Source of the DNA: Indioceanicola sp046045995
GTDB lineage: Bacteria; Pseudomonadota; Alphaproteobacteria; Azospirillales; Azospirillaceae
Assembly: GCA_046045995.1 (NCBI GenBank)
Contig: JBJOKR010000225.1
Span: forward strand, 1-7,059
Length of the DNA: 7,059 nt
Direction of reading: 5' to 3'
Shown: one piece after another, positions 5,639-7,059 of the stretch
How the letters are laid out: every line of letters starts with the position of its first letter
How positions within the stretch are numbered: the first letter of the stretch is position 1
Made by a program: the position numbers and the translations under genes
The notes under the pieces: generated by a model
Database searches by the model: none
Seen by the model: only the letters and a program-made list of their open reading frames with translations
Told to the model about the DNA's origin: nothing

Positions 5639-6655
5639 TCATTGTGGCATTTGCGTCCCCGGTTCAACCGGCCGCGGCAGAACCTCCGCCAGGTAGGCAT
5701 CGATATCGGCCCAGACGGCGTTGCGGATGGGATCCGCCTCCATCATCAGCTCATGACGCGCATCGGGATGGTGGCGCTGGCGGCCCCGGGGAAGCCGGCG
5801 GGCCATTGCCGCATGGCGGTCGTTGCGGACGATCCGATCCCGGCCCCCCGTCAGGATGAGGACCGGCACGGTCATCCCTTCCGCCAGGCCCGGTGTCTCC
5901 AGCCTGTCCATGGACCGGAAGGCCGCATCCAGCCAGCCCCAGGTGATCCCGCCCTGGGCCAGATTCGGATCGGCGGCATAGGCCCGGTGCCCGATCAGGA
6001 ACCGTTCCGGATCGCCGGTCAAAAGGTTGCGGGCGAAGGCCGGATCGGCGGGGGACCAATCCGTCTGGCCGGGGACATAGGCATCCCCCCGGCCGCGCGC
6101 CACCAACCGGGCAGCGATCCGGCGCAGCAGCCCCGCGGGTACCGCGCCCGTGTAGATGCCCAGCATGGGGGCGGACAGGATGGCCGCGGTGACGGGATGG
6201 TCCCGGCCCGCCGCCGCCTGCTCCGCCAAGTAGCGCATCAGCACATGCCCGCCCATGCTGTGGGCGAAGGCGATGACCGGCCGGGCGCTGCCGGGCGGCA
6301 GCAAGGCCTCCAGCCCCGCCCCCAGATCGTCCAGGAACACCTGGAAGTCCGGGACATGGCCCTTGTGCCGGTTGTCCAGGTAGCGCGACGATCCCCCCTG
6401 GCCGCGCCAGTCCATGCCCACCACCCGCCAGCCGCGGCGGCACCAGTCCTCCGCCTGCTCCTCATACTTCTCCAGCGTCTCATTCCGGCCGGTCAGCAGC
6501 AGCACGCTGCCCCGGGCGGCGGCGGGCGGTTCCGCCCCCCAGCCGGCGATGCGGATATGGTGACCGTCCGGGCGGGTCAGCAGGCGGCAGTTCCAGCCGG
6601 CCCGGCGCTTTGGCGCGGAATCCTCGGCGGATATCACCGTCCCCTTGTCACGCAT
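5639..6655 (-). CDS. Alpha/beta hydrolase, lysophospholipase / monoacylglycerol lipase-like (PldB family)
   Basis: A 338-residue serine hydrolase of the 'serine aminopeptidase S33 / Hydrolase_4' type. LLLTGRNETLEKYEE (52-66) is the oxyanion-loop region of PldB-like lysophospholipases, and MDWRGQGGSSR (81-91) is the next conserved turn. The nucleophile elbow AHSMGG has S133, GGRDRIV has the triad Asp D273, and DARHELMME has the triad His H301. All three catalytic residues are in the right order and spacing. There is no signal peptide, so it is probably cytoplasmic or loosely membrane-bound. The likely substrate is a lysophospholipid or monoacylglycerol, but this family is broad and the exact substrate is inferred. 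The ATG at 6655 is preferred over the GTG at 6661 because a G-run Shine-Dalgarno (6661-6667) precedes it by 5 bases. It may be cotranscribed with msrB-msrA, since the gap is 73 bases and no terminator with a T run is visible there. Confidence 0.88.
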   Translation of the reverse strand: MRDKGTVISAEDSAPKRRAGWNCRLLTRPDGHHIRIAGWGAEPPAAARGSVLLLTGRNETLEKYEEQAEDWCRRGWRVVGMDWRGQGGSSRYLDNRHKGHVPDFQVFLDDLGAGLEALLPPGSARPVIAFAHSMGGHVLMRYLAEQAAAGRDHPVTAAILSAPMLGIYTGAVPAGLLRRIAARLVARGRGDAYVPGQTDWSPADPAFARNLLTGDPERFLIGHRAYAADPNLAQGGITWGWLDAAFRSMDRLETPGLAEGMTVPVLILTGGRDRIVRNDRHAAMARRLPRGRQRHHPDARHELMMEADPIRNAVWADIDAYLAEVLPRPVEPGTQMPQ

Positions 6656-6739
6656 GCCCACCCCCCCGACCCTGTCCCGCCGGCGCCGCGATCCCGCTCG
6701 CCAGGGTAGGCAGGGTACCGTCGCGGGGCAAGGCCGGGT

Positions 6740-6769
6740 TTGACCCGTTTCCCCATCCGGACGTATCGT
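6740..6769 (+). promoter_or_regulatory. Candidate sigma-70-type promoter for the MaoC-like gene
   Basis: TTGACC (6740-6745) and TATCGT (6764-6769) are separated by 18 bases, matching 5 of 6 and 4 of 6 consensus positions. Transcription would start around 6776, giving a leader of about 35 bases before the ATG at 6811. It lies in the 155-base divergent gap. A possible opposite promoter for the hydrolase was too weak to call. Confidence 0.4.
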
Positions 6770-6810
6770 CTGCGCCGCACCATGCCCAGCAACCGTCCCG
6801 GGACCCCGTC

Positions 6811-7059
6811 ATGACCGATACCGTTCTGCGCCGCACCGGCCTCGACCCCGCCGACCTGACCGGTTACTGCCTGGAGGATCTGGAGGTGGGGATGAAGGGC
6901 GTCTATGCCCGCACCATCACGGAGACGGACATCGTCATGTTCGCCGGTATCTCCGGCGACACCAACCCCATGCACCTGAATGAGGAATATGCGCGGGAGA
7001 CCATGTTCAAGGGCCGCATCGCCCACGGCATGCTGTCCGCCTGCTTCATCACCACGGTG
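6811..7059 (+). CDS. MaoC-like (R)-specific enoyl-CoA hydratase, N-terminal part
   Basis: The first 83 codons of a hot-dog-fold MaoC/PhaJ-type hydratase, cut off by the window edge. The signature FAGISGDTNPMHLNEEYARETMFKGRIAHGML (44-75) contains the hydratase motif with catalytic Asp D50 and His H55, spaced as D31 and H36 in Aeromonas caviae PhaJ. Such enzymes hydrate trans-2-enoyl-CoA to (R)-3-hydroxyacyl-CoA, linking fatty-acid oxidation to polyhydroxyalkanoate synthesis, or act as dehydratases in other acyl-CoA pathways. The missing C-terminus prevents a finer call, so no symbol is given. The ATG at 6811 is the first start in this frame that fits the family; only a weak GGGA precedes it. 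It is the only plus-strand gene here, divergent from the hydrolase. Confidence 0.88.
   Translation, partial: MTDTVLRRTGLDPADLTGYCLEDLEVGMKGVYARTITETDIVMFAGISGDTNPMHLNEEYARETMFKGRIAHGMLSACFITTV

Noticed and set aside
5510..6709. 399-codon plus-strand frame opposite the hydrolase
   Set aside because: The hydrolase has a complete Ser-Asp-His triad in order; the opposite frame has Pro/Gly/Arg-rich composition without motifs.

Overview
The window is GC-rich (AT-rich only around 4090-4160) and reads as an ordinary chromosomal stretch of an alphaproteobacterium. High GC, the uvrC-pgsA-moaD-moaE order and the protein styles suggest Rhodospirillales, perhaps near Azospirillaceae. That placement is inference from gene content; nothing in the sequence fixes a genus.

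Left part (1-3861), all on the minus strand. Transcription runs from uvrC (nucleotide excision repair endonuclease) through pgsA (phosphatidylglycerophosphate synthase), moaD and moaE (the two subunits of molybdopterin synthase) and then to the start of a receiver-like protein that runs off the left edge. pgsA and moaD overlap by 4 bases (ATGA). moaD and moaE are 29 bases apart with a clear Shine-Dalgarno. uvrC-pgsA-moaD-moaE therefore looks like one transcription unit combining DNA repair, phospholipid synthesis and cofactor synthesis.

Middle (3862-4387): about 525 bases with no convincing gene. It holds a perfect DnaA-box nonamer beside a degenerate copy, a 13-base perfect palindrome, an AT-rich hairpin followed by a T run on the minus strand (terminator-shaped), and several copies of CTGTCA/TGACAG. 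This is the least explained part of the window.

Right part (4388-6655), minus strand. A serine alpha/beta hydrolase of the lysophospholipase/monoacylglycerol lipase type comes first, then msrB and msrA. Both methionine sulfoxide reductases carry N-terminal export signals. MsrB's is Tat-like with a Lys-Arg pair and MsrA's is Sec-like, so together they probably repair both stereoisomers of methionine sulfoxide in the cell envelope. At the right edge a MaoC-like (R)-specific enoyl-CoA hydratase starts on the plus strand, divergent from the hydrolase, with a plausible sigma-70-type promoter in the 155-base gap.

I found no mobile element, CRISPR array, tRNA or rRNA, and no clearly new multi-gene system. 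The points worth a second look are the 3862-4387 gap, an expanded MoaE loop with a 15-bp tandem duplication, the single-catalytic-Cys MsrB with a KR Tat-like signal, and a receiver-like domain without its phospho-acceptor Asp.
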